Positions 54,862 through 63,498 of a stretch of 64,000 nt of DNA are shown piece by piece; position 1 is the stretch's first letter; each line of letters starts with the position of its first letter. The notes beneath the pieces were generated by a model that worked only from the letters and a program-made list of their open reading frames with translations, was not told where the DNA came from and searched no databases. This stretch comes from Caballeronia catudaia (GTDB lineage Bacteria; Pseudomonadota; Gammaproteobacteria; Burkholderiales; Burkholderiaceae): contig NZ_FCOF02000021.1 of NCBI RefSeq assembly GCF_001544755.2, forward strand, positions 1 through 64,000, read 5' to 3'. The translations under genes and the position numbers were made by a program.

Positions 54862-56124
54862 ATGAGTGATCCCGCATTCCATTACGTCGACGGCGTGCTG
54901 CACGCCGAAGGCGTCTCCGCCGTGTCGCTCGCGGAACAGTTCGGCACGCCGCTCTACGTCTATTCGCGCGACGCGCTCTCACGCGCCTATCACGCATACG
55001 CCGATGCCTGCGCCGGCCGCAAGGCAACCGTGCATGTCGCGGTGAAGGCGAACAGCAATCTCGCCGTGCTCAACGTGTTCGCGCGCATCGGCGCGGGCTT
55101 CGACATCGTGTCGTCGGGCGAGCTCGCACGCGTGCTCGCGGCGGGCGGCAAAGCCGAAAACACCGTGTTTTCCGGCGTCGGCAAGACGGCTGCGGAAATG
55201 CGCGAGGCGCTCGAAGCAGGCGTGAAGTGCTTCAACGTCGAATCGATTCCCGAGCTGCACGCGCTGAACGAAGTGGCGAAGTCGCTCGGCAAGAAAGCGC
55301 CCGTGTCGCTGCGCGTGAATCCGGACGTCGATGCGAAAACGCATCCTTATATTTCCACCGGCCTGAAGTCGAACAAATTCGGCGTCGCGTTCAGCGATGC
55401 GCGCGCAACATACCGCGAAGCGCATGCGATGCCCAATCTCGATGTCGTCGGCATCGATTGCCATATCGGCTCGCAAATCACCGAAATCAGCCCGTATCTC
55501 GATGCGGTCGACAAGCTGCTGGAGCTCGTCGAGCAGATCGAAGCCGACGGCATGCGCATTCGCCACGTTGACGTTGGCGGCGGGCTCGGCATCACCTACG
55601 ACGACGAAACGCCGCCCGATATCGGCGTGTTCGTGAAGACGCTGCTCGATCACATCGAGAAGCGCGGCCACGGCCAGCGCGAAGTGTATTTCGAGCCGGG
55701 GCGCTCGCTGGTCGGCAATGCGGGCGTGCTGCTCACACGCGTCGAGTTCCTGAAGCCGGGCGAGGAAAAGAACTTCGCCATCGTCGATGCCGCGATGAAC
55801 GACCTCGCGCGCCCCGCGATGTACGAGGCGTTTCATCGCATCGTCCCGGTCGAGAAGCGCAACGCGAAGGCGCACAAGTACGACGTCGTCGGTCCAGTGT
55901 GCGAAAGCGGCGACTGGCTCGGACGCGATCGCGATCTGGCCATCGAACCGGGCGACCTGCTCGCGATCTGCTCCGCCGGCGCCTACGGCTTCGTGATGAG
56001 CTCGAACTACAACACGCGTCCGCGCGCCGCCGAGATCATGGTCGATGGCGAACGCGCGCGTCTCGTGCGCGAGCGCGAGACGGTTGCGCAGTTGTTCGCC
56101 GGGGAATCGATTCTGCCGGACTGA
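54862..56124 (+). CDS. lysA: Diaminopimelate decarboxylase
   Basis: Last step of lysine synthesis, PLP-dependent decarboxylation of meso-DAP. The 420-residue fold-type III enzyme has the PLP lysine K62 (VAVKANSNLAVL), GIDCHIGSQI, GGGLGITYDDE, the catalytic-Cys region GPVCESGDWLG and the C-terminal GAYGFVMSSNYN. It lies 44 bases after the lptM-like gene and ends at a terminator. Confidence 0.97.
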   Translation: MSDPAFHYVDGVLHAEGVSAVSLAEQFGTPLYVYSRDALSRAYHAYADACAGRKATVHVAVKANSNLAVLNVFARIGAGFDIVSSGELARVLAAGGKAENTVFSGVGKTAAEMREALEAGVKCFNVESIPELHALNEVAKSLGKKAPVSLRVNPDVDAKTHPYISTGLKSNKFGVAFSDARATYREAHAMPNLDVVGIDCHIGSQITEISPYLDAVDKLLELVEQIEADGMRIRHVDVGGGLGITYDDETPPDIGVFVKTLLDHIEKRGHGQREVYFEPGRSLVGNAGVLLTRVEFLKPGEEKNFAIVDAAMNDLARPAMYEAFHRIVPVEKRNAKAHKYDVVGPVCESGDWLGRDRDLAIEPGDLLAICSAGAYGFVMSSNYNTRPRAAEIMVDGERARLVRERETVAQLFAGESILPD

Positions 56125-56146
56125 CGTTTCGCGCTTCGATGAAACA

Positions 56147-56175
56147 AGCGACGCTCGCAAGACGTCGCTTTTTTT
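56147..56175 (+). terminator. Terminator after lysA
   Basis: AGCGACG (56147-56153), nine-base loop, CGTCGCT (56163-56169), followed by T6. It sits between the convergent lysA and msrQ stops. Confidence 0.88.
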
Positions 56176-56185
56176 ATGCGCTGGT

Positions 56186-56830
56186 TCATGCGCGTCTGGT
56201 TCGCCCTCGAAGCCACGCGACCACGCGCCAGCCGAGCAGCACGATCACGATCGAACCATAAATCTTCGGCAGTTCGAAATCGTGCTTGCCCGCCTTCATC
56301 CACCAGAAATGCAGGATGGCGAGTGCGGCGATCAGGTAGATCGCGCGATGCAAGGTCTGCCAGCGACGCCCGAGCTTGCGGACCATCGCCTTGGGCGACG
56401 TGACGGCGAGCGGAATCAGCAACACGAACGCCGTGAAGCCCACCGTGATGAACGGCCGCTTGCCGATGTCCTTCACCATCTCGGCGACATCGAACCATTT
56501 GTCGAACCAGATGTACGTCGTGAAATGCAGCACGGCGAAGAAGAACGCGAAGAGTCCGATCATCCGGCGAAAGCGCGCGAGCGCCGTCACGCCGGTCAGG
56601 CGTCGCACGGGCGTGATCGCGAGCGTGACGCACAGATAGACCAGCGTCCAGAGCCCGGTCGAGCGCGTGATGAACTCGATCGGATTCGCGCCCAATCCGC
56701 CATTCGCGCCGAGAAAGATCAGACGCGCGAGCGGAAACAGCATCGCGATGAACACGGCGACTTTCACCGGAACGATCCATCGCGGTCCCGTCGCGACGCG
56801 CGTGCTTTTGATCTGAGATGCGGACGACAT
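56186..56830 (-). CDS. msrQ: Haem-binding membrane subunit MsrQ
   Basis: Membrane b-haem protein that passes quinone-pool electrons to MsrP. The 214-residue protein has about five to six helices of the ferric-reductase-like family, with conserved His in FFFAVLHFTTYIWFD and LHRAIYLIAALAILHFWW. It is three bases from msrP, so translationally linked. Confidence 0.94.
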   Translation of the reverse strand: MSSASQIKSTRVATGPRWIVPVKVAVFIAMLFPLARLIFLGANGGLGANPIEFITRSTGLWTLVYLCVTLAITPVRRLTGVTALARFRRMIGLFAFFFAVLHFTTYIWFDKWFDVAEMVKDIGKRPFITVGFTAFVLLIPLAVTSPKAMVRKLGRRWQTLHRAIYLIAALAILHFWWMKAGKHDFELPKIYGSIVIVLLGWRVVAWLRGRTRRA

Positions 56831-56833
56831 CGT

Positions 56834-57814
56834 TCAGAAATTCTTCTTCAGATCCATGCCCTGATACAGCGACGCGACCTGATCGCCGTAGCCATTGAAC
56901 ATGAGCGTCTTGCGTTTCGGCGTGAAGAAACCGTCCTCGCCGATGCGCCGCTCCGTCGCCTGACTCCAGCGCGGATGATCGACATTCGGATTCACGTTCG
57001 AATAGAAGCCGTATTCGCTCGGCGCGTACAGGTTCCAGCTCGTCGGCGGCTGCTTTTCGACGAAGCGGATTTTCACGAGCGACTTCGCGCTCTTGAAGCC
57101 GTACTTCCACGGCACGACGACGCGCACCGGCGCGCCGTTCTGATTCGGCAGGACTTCGCCATACAGCCCGACCGTCAGCAGCGTAAGCGGGTTCATCGCC
57201 TCGTCCATGCGCAGGCCTTCGGAATACGGCCACTCGAGGATCGGCGTCGAGAGGCCCGGCATCTGCGAAGCATCCGCGAGCGTGATGAACTGCACGTACT
57301 TCGCGTTGCCCGTCGGCTCGGCACGCCTGATGAGCTCGGACAAGGACACGCCGATCCACGGAATCACCATCGACCAGCCTTCGACGCAGCGCAGCCGGTA
57401 CACGCGTTCTTCGAGCGGCGCGAGCTTGAGAAGATCGCCGATGTCGTAGACCTTCGGATTCTTGATCGCGCCTTCGACGGAAACCTTCCACGGCCGCGGA
57501 CGCAATGCGCCAGCATGCTCGGCGGGATCGCCCTTGTCGGTGCCGAATTCGTAGAAGTTGTTGTAGGTCGTGATGTCCTTGAGCGACGTGGCCTTGTCGA
57601 GCGCGACGAACTTCGGATTGGTCGTCGCGGCCAGCTTCTGGCCTTTCGCATCGGGCGATGTCATCGTCGCGTGCGCGAGGCCCGTCGCGCTCAGCATGCC
57701 CATCGCGCCGATCGAGCGCAGCATGAGCCGACGGTTCTCGAACACGTCGCGCGGCGTGATTTCATGGCCCGCGATGTCATCGCCATAGAGATGGCGATTT
57801 CGTCTGATCCACAT
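56834..57814 (-). CDS. msrP: Periplasmic methionine-sulfoxide reductase catalytic subunit MsrP
   Basis: Molybdopterin enzyme repairing oxidised methionine in periplasmic proteins. The 326-residue protein has a twin-arginine signal (ENRRLMLRSIGAMGML), the Mo-ligating Cys in VYRLRCVEGWSM, and the family segment NFYEFGTDKGDPA. It depends on Tat export (tatABC in this window) and on MsrQ. Confidence 0.95.
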   Translation of the reverse strand: MWIRRNRHLYGDDIAGHEITPRDVFENRRLMLRSIGAMGMLSATGLAHATMTSPDAKGQKLAATTNPKFVALDKATSLKDITTYNNFYEFGTDKGDPAEHAGALRPRPWKVSVEGAIKNPKVYDIGDLLKLAPLEERVYRLRCVEGWSMVIPWIGVSLSELIRRAEPTGNAKYVQFITLADASQMPGLSTPILEWPYSEGLRMDEAMNPLTLLTVGLYGEVLPNQNGAPVRVVVPWKYGFKSAKSLVKIRFVEKQPPTSWNLYAPSEYGFYSNVNPNVDHPRWSQATERRIGEDGFFTPKRKTLMFNGYGDQVASLYQGMDLKKNF

Positions 57815-57880
57815 GAAGCGTTGCTCCTTCTTTCATATACGGACAAACAGCAGATTGAATGCCCGTATTCCATCGCCTGA

Positions 57881-57916
57881 CGAAAAAAAACCGCCAGCGC
57901 GACGCATAGCGGTTTT
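57881..57916 (-). terminator. Terminator after ccsB
   Basis: AAAACCGC/GCGGTTTT (57887-57894 and 57909-57916) with a 14-base loop. On the minus strand it is followed by a run of eight T, 21 bases past the ccsB stop. Confidence 0.8.
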
Positions 57917-57936
57917 CTCCCGTTCGATGCAGCCGA

Positions 57937-59142
57937 TCAAAGCTTGCCGTAACTATGCAAGCCCGACAGAAACATGTTCACGCCGAGGAACGCGAAAGTC
58001 GTCACGATCAAGCCGGTGAGCGCCCACCACGCAGCCGCCGCGCCGCGCAAACCCTTCATCAGGCGCATGTGCAGCCACGCCGCGTAATTCAGCCACACGA
58101 TCAGCGCCCACGTTTCCTTCGGGTCCCAGCTCCAGTAACCGCCCCACGCTTCCGCGGCCCACAGCGCGCCGAGAATGGTCGCGATGGTGAAGAACGCGAA
58201 GCCGACAGCGATCGACTTGTACATGACGTCGTCGAGCACTTCGAGCGACGGCAGACGGTCCGCCATGAACCCGCGCTGTTTCCCGAGATACGCGACGGAA
58301 ACCATCGCCGAAAGCGCGAAGCTGCCGTAGCCGATGAAGTTCGCCGGCACGTGGATCTTCATCCACCAGCTTTGCAGCGCGGGCACGAGCGGCTGAATCT
58401 GCTGCGCGTCGCGGGCGATCGAGTACCACATCAGGAAGCCGACCGCCGCGCTGATGACGAGCAGCACGAACGCGCCCATCGCTCGCGTCGAGTAATGCTG
58501 CTCGTAGTAGAGATAGAACAGCGACGTGATCAGGCAGAACAGCACGAAGACTTCGTAGAGATTCGAAATCGGAATATGGCCGACGTCCGTGCCGATCATG
58601 TACGACTCGTACCAGCGCACCATCAGGCCGGTGAAGCCCATCAGCACCGCGACCCACGTCATGCGCGAGCCAATCGCGCCGCCGGTCTGCGAGCGCGTCA
58701 CGAGGCCGATCCAGTAGAAGAGTGTCGCGAGGATGAAGAGCGCGCTCATCCACAGAATCGCGGACTGGCTGGACAGGAAGTATTTGAGGAAGAAATTGGT
58801 GTCGGCGCGCGCGAGATCGTGCTGATAAAGCTGGATCGACGACAGCGCGAGCACCGCGATCATCGCGATCAGAAGGCGCACCGGTTTCCAGCGCCAGCCG
58901 AGCACGACGAACGTCGGCACCGCGCCGATCAGCACAGCCATGTCGTACACGTCCATGTACGCGTGATAGCGATTGAGCGCGAAGCCCGCGCCCGCGACCA
59001 TCGCGAGGGCGAAGAGCCAGTCGACCGGCGTCAGGCGGCGTAGAAACGGACGGTCGTCGAACGCGGCGACATCGGGCAATCCGCCCTGCGCCGGACGTTC
59101 CGTCTTGGCGGGTGCGTGAGAGGAGGTTTGAGAAAGGTCCAT
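57937..59142 (-). CDS. ccsB: Cytochrome c biogenesis protein CcsB (CcsA/ResC type)
   Basis: With ResB forms the system II cytochrome c synthase that attaches haem to CXXCH motifs. The 401-residue protein has about eight membrane helices and the WWD haem-handling motif AWGGYWSWDPKETWALIVWL. Targets in this window are cytochrome c1 and the diheme cytochrome c. It is four bases after resB. Confidence 0.95.
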   Translation of the reverse strand: MDLSQTSSHAPAKTERPAQGGLPDVAAFDDRPFLRRLTPVDWLFALAMVAGAGFALNRYHAYMDVYDMAVLIGAVPTFVVLGWRWKPVRLLIAMIAVLALSSIQLYQHDLARADTNFFLKYFLSSQSAILWMSALFILATLFYWIGLVTRSQTGGAIGSRMTWVAVLMGFTGLMVRWYESYMIGTDVGHIPISNLYEVFVLFCLITSLFYLYYEQHYSTRAMGAFVLLVISAAVGFLMWYSIARDAQQIQPLVPALQSWWMKIHVPANFIGYGSFALSAMVSVAYLGKQRGFMADRLPSLEVLDDVMYKSIAVGFAFFTIATILGALWAAEAWGGYWSWDPKETWALIVWLNYAAWLHMRLMKGLRGAAAAWWALTGLIVTTFAFLGVNMFLSGLHSYGKL

Positions 59143-59146
59143 GATC

Positions 59147-61381
59147 TTACCGTGTCGAAACTTCCGAGCCCGTGGCTTCGGATTGCGTTTGCGCCGAGGA
59201 TGCGCCTGAGGTCGCGGACGGATCAGCCGGTTCGGCCAGCTTCACGCCGAGCGCCGCCGCAATCTGCGCGCGTGTGCGTACGAATTCCTTCTCGAAATCG
59301 AACGTGCGGCGCGCGGTGGACATCGCCATCAGCACGCTCGCGCCGCCCCGCTCCGAATCCTTGAGCCAGAACCAGAGCCGGCGTTCGCGCACGTAAAACA
59401 TCGCGAAAATACCGACCACCAGCAGAAGGCTGCCAAGATACACCAGATTTTTACCCGGCGCGCGCGTCAACTGGAATACCGAAGCTTGCACCTGCTTGAA
59501 GTTGTCCAGTTGCAGGAAGACCGGCGAACCGTACAGAAAGCTGTCGGAAAGCGCGTTGATGGACGACTGCACGAACGCGGAGTTCTTTTCATCCACTTTA
59601 GCTTCCGGAAGACCGTTTTGCTCTCGGGAAATCTGCCATACGTCCCACATCGCGCCTTCGAGCATGCGCATCAGCAAACCCGCCGCCTTTTCCTGCTCGC
59701 CCTTCGGCACCGATTTGTCGATGAACATCGCGATGCCCTGGAAGCCGCCATTCATCTGAGCATTCGCGATGGGCTTGCCGGTTTCGTCGACGCCCGCGAA
59801 GAGATTCAGCACGCGGATCGCGCTTTCTTCCAGATGCTTTTGCAACTCGGCGTTTTCCGCCGGCACCGAACGCAGTGCAAACCGATGCGCGGCTTCCGCG
59901 CGCGTGGCCGGCGTGGCGAGCGCGGCGCGCAAATCCATCCATTGCCTGACGGTGCCTTGTTCGTCGGCGGGGATGCGCAGATAGCGGAACGAATCGTTCG
60001 GGCTCACGCGCATGCCGGCGAGGAACATGCGCTGGCCGCTGACATCGACCGGGAGCATGTAGTTGCTGTACTCGCGCGCCTGGCCGTCCGTGCCGCGCAC
60101 CTTGTATTGCACCGACGGTCCGATATTGCGCAGATCGGTCGGCTTCGATGTTTTCGCCCCGGAGCCGAGACGCTCGTCGAACGCGTCGCGCAGCGTTTCC
60201 TTCTTGCCGACGCCGCGCGCATCCGGCGTACCGCTGCCATCAGTCATGTTTTCGACGTTGATTGCGCGGAAATCGGTGAATTCGACGGTTTCCCCCTGCG
60301 CGCCCGTGAACTGCGTGCCGATGGGCGCCGTGCCGCCGATCGTGCCGCTGAAGGGCGCAGCCTTCGCGCTGCCGCCGGTCATCGGCCAGGCGGTCATGTC
60401 GAGCTTCGAGCCGCCATCCTGAAAACTCGATTGATAGATCGAGATGCCGTCGTATGTGAACGGCTTGTTGACCTCGACGCGCGCCGGAATACGCTTGCCC
60501 GCCTTGTGATCGATCACGACGATGTCGCTCGCGAAGAGCTTTGGCATGCCGGTCGAGTAGTAATCGACGATGAACTTGTTCAACTGAATCGAGAACGGCA
60601 GGTCCTGGATGATCGAGCCGTCCTGCTGGTTCAGAATCGCGGTGCCGACAAACTGGCCTTCGGGCACCCACGCGTAGCCGCGGAACGTCGGGTTCGACGT
60701 CGAGAGCCGATGCTCAGGCGGAATGTCATTGATGACGGCGTTGCTGCTCACCGGCGTCTTGTTGAACATCCACATCTGCAGTTTGATGGGCAGATTGCTG
60801 TCGAGTAGCCCGCCGATACAGATCACCACGATCGCGACGTGCGCCGAGATATAGCCGATCTTCGTCATTGCGCCGCGCTTGCCCGCGATGAGCGTCGCGC
60901 CGTTGTCGGTCTGGCGCGTGACGGTGCGATAACCCATCTTCGCGGCAAGGCGCTCGAGCGTTGCGGCCGTTTGCGACCGGTTCGTCGCAACCGTGAACTC
61001 GCCCTTGTGATGAAACGCGCGCAGGCCGCCTTCATGCACGCGATCCTTCCAGCTCTTGATATCCGCGATCATCTTCGGGCTGTTGCGGATGACGCACAGC
61101 GACACCGAAATCACGAGGAAAATCAGGATCAGCATGAACCACCACGCGCTGTACACGTTGTAGAGGCTCACGCCGCGGAAGATGTCCGCCCAGAACGGGC
61201 CGAACTGGTTCACGTAGTTAGGATACGGATCCTCTTGCGTGAGCACCGTGCCGATGATGCTCGCGATCGCCAGAATGACCAGCAATGCGATGGCGAAGCG
61301 CATCGAACTGACGAGCTCGATGAAATGCCTGACGGCGCGGCGGCTCGACTTCGACTGCAAACCCGATGTGGTGACGCTCAT
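59147..61381 (-). CDS. resB: Cytochrome c biogenesis protein ResB
   Basis: The 744-residue partner of CcsB. It has N-terminal membrane helices (about 30-50, 90-115 and 180-200), a long periplasmic domain and a final helix near 655-675, then a cytoplasmic tail. The opening RRAVRHFIELVSSMRFAIALLVILAIASIIGTVL is typical. A basic patch and Ser/Thr-rich C-terminus are unremarkable. Confidence 0.94.
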   Translation of the reverse strand: MSVTTSGLQSKSSRRAVRHFIELVSSMRFAIALLVILAIASIIGTVLTQEDPYPNYVNQFGPFWADIFRGVSLYNVYSAWWFMLILIFLVISVSLCVIRNSPKMIADIKSWKDRVHEGGLRAFHHKGEFTVATNRSQTAATLERLAAKMGYRTVTRQTDNGATLIAGKRGAMTKIGYISAHVAIVVICIGGLLDSNLPIKLQMWMFNKTPVSSNAVINDIPPEHRLSTSNPTFRGYAWVPEGQFVGTAILNQQDGSIIQDLPFSIQLNKFIVDYYSTGMPKLFASDIVVIDHKAGKRIPARVEVNKPFTYDGISIYQSSFQDGGSKLDMTAWPMTGGSAKAAPFSGTIGGTAPIGTQFTGAQGETVEFTDFRAINVENMTDGSGTPDARGVGKKETLRDAFDERLGSGAKTSKPTDLRNIGPSVQYKVRGTDGQAREYSNYMLPVDVSGQRMFLAGMRVSPNDSFRYLRIPADEQGTVRQWMDLRAALATPATRAEAAHRFALRSVPAENAELQKHLEESAIRVLNLFAGVDETGKPIANAQMNGGFQGIAMFIDKSVPKGEQEKAAGLLMRMLEGAMWDVWQISREQNGLPEAKVDEKNSAFVQSSINALSDSFLYGSPVFLQLDNFKQVQASVFQLTRAPGKNLVYLGSLLLVVGIFAMFYVRERRLWFWLKDSERGGASVLMAMSTARRTFDFEKEFVRTRAQIAAALGVKLAEPADPSATSGASSAQTQSEATGSEVSTR

Positions 61382-61401
61382 TCAAACTCCGGCTGGACAG
61401 C

Positions 61402-61452
61402 AAAAAAGGGTGGAGACGCTGGCGGTCTGATCGACCGACGTCCCACCCTTTT
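61402..61452 (-). terminator. Terminator after the diheme cytochrome c gene
   Basis: On the minus strand AAAAGGGTGG and GACG pair with CGTC and CCACCC across a one-base bulge (61415-61418 with 61439-61442; 61404-61413 with 61443-61452), followed by T6. It lies between the cytochrome c stop and the resB start. Confidence 0.8.
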
Positions 61453-61554
61453 CTTGTTTTTGCGCCGGTCTTCTCGGATGTTCCCGGGACCGGCTTCGTA
61501 GTATGGGCGATTCCCGCATTCGACGCCGGAAACCGCTAGACGCTGACTGCTGCG

Positions 61555-62217
61555 TTAGTGCAACCCGGCGATGTAATCCGCCACCGCCTTCATCTCCGCT
61601 TCGTTCATGCGGGAAGAGACGGCGTGCATCGGCTCGCTGTTGGCGCGTTGTCCCGATGCGAAGGCGTTCAACTGCGCCACCGTGTAATCGCCCCACTGCC
61701 ACGACAGCCGCGGATACTGCACCGGAATGCCCATGCCCGTTGCGCCGTGGCAGGCGGCGCACGCCGGCACGCCCTTGTCCGCGATGCCGCCGCGATAAAT
61801 CTTCTGGCCTAGCGCGACGTCGTTCTTGTCGCGCGCGTAGCCCTGTTTGGTCTTCTGCGACGCGAAATACGCCGCGACATTCACCATGTCCTGATCCGAC
61901 AGCGCGCCCGCGATGCCCGCCATGATCGGATTGTTGCGCGCCGGCGCCTTCGCGCCCGGCTGCGTCTTGTAATCCTTCAACTGCTTGACGATGTACTCGG
62001 CGTGCTGACCCGCCAGTTTCGGGAATGCCGCGCCGGCGCTGTTGCCGTCCGCTGCGTGACACGCCGCGCACACCTGAGTCGCGATGGCCTGCCCTCTTGC
62101 CACATCCGGTTTGGCCGGTTGCGCGGGCTCCGCCGCGTTCACTGTTACTGATACCGCTGTTACACCGAAAGCCGCCGCTGCCCGAATCACCACCAGAGAC
62201 CTGTACAGTCGGATCAT
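61555..62217 (-). CDS. Diheme cytochrome c4-type protein
   Basis: Periplasmic electron carrier, probably linking the bc1 complex to terminal oxidases. The 220-residue protein has a signal peptide (ending near VNAAEPA) and two CXXCH motifs, CAACH at 50-54 and CAACH at 153-157, in two homologous domains. Met ligands are likely in NNPIMAGIAG and NSEPMHAVS. It precedes resB-ccsB. The MIRLYRSL start is chosen because it begins the signal peptide. Confidence 0.92.
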   Translation of the reverse strand: MIRLYRSLVVIRAAAAFGVTAVSVTVNAAEPAQPAKPDVARGQAIATQVCAACHAADGNSAGAAFPKLAGQHAEYIVKQLKDYKTQPGAKAPARNNPIMAGIAGALSDQDMVNVAAYFASQKTKQGYARDKNDVALGQKIYRGGIADKGVPACAACHGATGMGIPVQYPRLSWQWGDYTVAQLNAFASGQRANSEPMHAVSSRMNEAEMKAVADYIAGLH

Positions 62218-62579
62218 TCGCGTACCCTGTTTTTCGTCTTGTGAGAATGTGAGGTTCTGCAAAAAACGACGGCGATCGAACATCGCCGCAAGATACCCTG
62301 ACCTTCTGAACGAAGAGGCCCAAAATATGCCTCTGAAAACTGTCTCGTCCCTGTCGATCAGAGTTGCCGCTTTAGCGGCTTACTCTGATCCCATGCAGAG
62401 CAGTGGTGCCGCCTGCGGCTTGGGTCTTGCGTGCCCGCGCTGATCTTTAAAAATCCGTCGTATTGTACAATAACCCGCTACACGCAAAGACGCCAGTCGG
62501 GGCATGCCCAGTATCTGCCGGGTTCTCAAGGCTTCAGGTTTCGCAGCGCTTTCCGCAGTTCTTCCGATTGGGCCCGCCC
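62218..62579. other. Divergent intergenic region between cytochrome c4 and engB
   Basis: 362 bases without a recognisable gene. It holds a 35-base palindrome GATCAGAGT-GCCGCT-AGCGGC-ACTCTGATC (62356-62390) and a perfect decamer palindrome ATTGTACAAT (62462-62471) that contains TACAAT on both strands and could act as -10 for both directions. No open frame with a family match and no known RNA fold were identified. Confidence 0.6.
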
Positions 62580-63242
62580 ATGTCATTCCTGCTTCACCAG
62601 TCCCGCTTCTTCACCACAGTCAACCATCTGCGCGATCTGCCGCCCACGCCGCAGCCCGAAATCGCTTTCGGCGGGCGCTCGAACGCGGGAAAATCGACGG
62701 CGATCAACATCCTCTGCAATCAGAAACGGCTTGCTTTCGCGAGCAAGACGCCGGGCCGCACGCAGCACATCAACTACTTCTCGGTCGGGCCGCAGGACGA
62801 GCCGGTCGGCTATCTCGTCGATCTTCCGGGCTACGGTTACGCCGAAGTCCCGGGCGCCGCGAAAGAGCATTGGCAACGGCTGCTCTCCACGTATCTGCAA
62901 AGCCGCGCGCAACTTCGCGGCATGATCCTGATGATGGATTCGCGCCGGCCCTTGACCGACCTCGATCGCATCATGATCGACTGGTTCGCGCCGACCGGTA
63001 AGCCGATCCACACGCTGCTCACCAAATGCGACAAATTGACGCGACAGGAGATGACCAACGCCTTGCGCGCGACGAAGAAATCCTTCGCGGAATACAAGGA
63101 CGCGGGCTATCGCGGCGAGTTGACCGTTCAGCTCTTTTCCGCGCTCAAGCGCACGGGCATCGACGAAGCGCACGAACTGATCGAAAGCTGGCTAATGCCC
63201 GGCGAAGCGGGCGGGAACGTGCAGGAAAACATTACGGAGTGA
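62580..63242 (+). CDS. engB: Ribosome-biogenesis GTP-binding protein EngB (YsxC/YihA)
   Basis: Essential GTPase in large-subunit assembly and division. The 220-residue protein has G1 GGRSNAGKST (31-40), G3 DLPGYGYAEVP and G4 TKCDKL. The MSFLLHQSRFF start matches the family; the upstream in-frame extension is not conserved in character. Confidence 0.95.
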   Translation: MSFLLHQSRFFTTVNHLRDLPPTPQPEIAFGGRSNAGKSTAINILCNQKRLAFASKTPGRTQHINYFSVGPQDEPVGYLVDLPGYGYAEVPGAAKEHWQRLLSTYLQSRAQLRGMILMMDSRRPLTDLDRIMIDWFAPTGKPIHTLLTKCDKLTRQEMTNALRATKKSFAEYKDAGYRGELTVQLFSALKRTGIDEAHELIESWLMPGEAGGNVQENITE

Positions 63243-63263
63243 GTCGTTGCGCCGGGTCTCCGG

Positions 63264-63407
63264 CATAAAAAAACCCGCCGCATGACGGCGGGTTAACAGC
63301 CTAATCGAATATCGACAGGCACCCGCTCAGGGAGGAGAAGCGGGGAGTCCGGCGGCAAGCGCCTCGCTCGATCGGAATGATATACCATTGTCTCAAAACG
63401 GTTTCAG
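63264..63407 (-). ncRNA. Candidate small RNA with anti-Shine-Dalgarno loop
   Basis: On the minus strand a promoter-like CTGAAA (63402-63407), 17-base spacer, TATATC (63379-63384) would start RNA near 63372. The RNA of about 108 bases would contain stem CCCGCT/AGCGGG (63339-63344 with 63322-63327) exposing loop TCTCCTCCCTG, complementary to GGAGG, and end at AACCCGCCG-TCATG-CGGCGGGTT with seven T (63267-63294). The terminator faces away from engB and hemB, so it serves no annotated gene. Expression is not shown. Confidence 0.55.
63267..63294 (-). terminator. Minus-strand terminator in the engB-hemB gap
   Basis: 9-bp stem AACCCGCCG (63272-63280)/CGGCGGGTT (63286-63294), loop of five. On the minus strand it runs into seven T; on the plus strand it is followed by AACAGCC, so it is a poor terminator for engB. 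Confidence 0.8.
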
Positions 63408-63498
63408 ACACAGCCAAGTGCTTGTTCGGCAAGGCTTTATGCGTTTCGGAAGCCGTTTTCGACGTCCCCTGGAAGACCACTCAAATCCGAGTCAAGAC

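Noticed and set aside
62218..62579. 6S RNA, SRP RNA or a riboswitch in the cytochrome c4/engB gap
   Set aside because: The palindrome there does not match the core sequences of those RNAs as I know them, and no aptamer signature was found.
63267..63294. Reading the engB-hemB hairpin as the engB terminator
   Set aside because: The T run is on the minus strand only; the plus strand continues AACAGCC after the stem.
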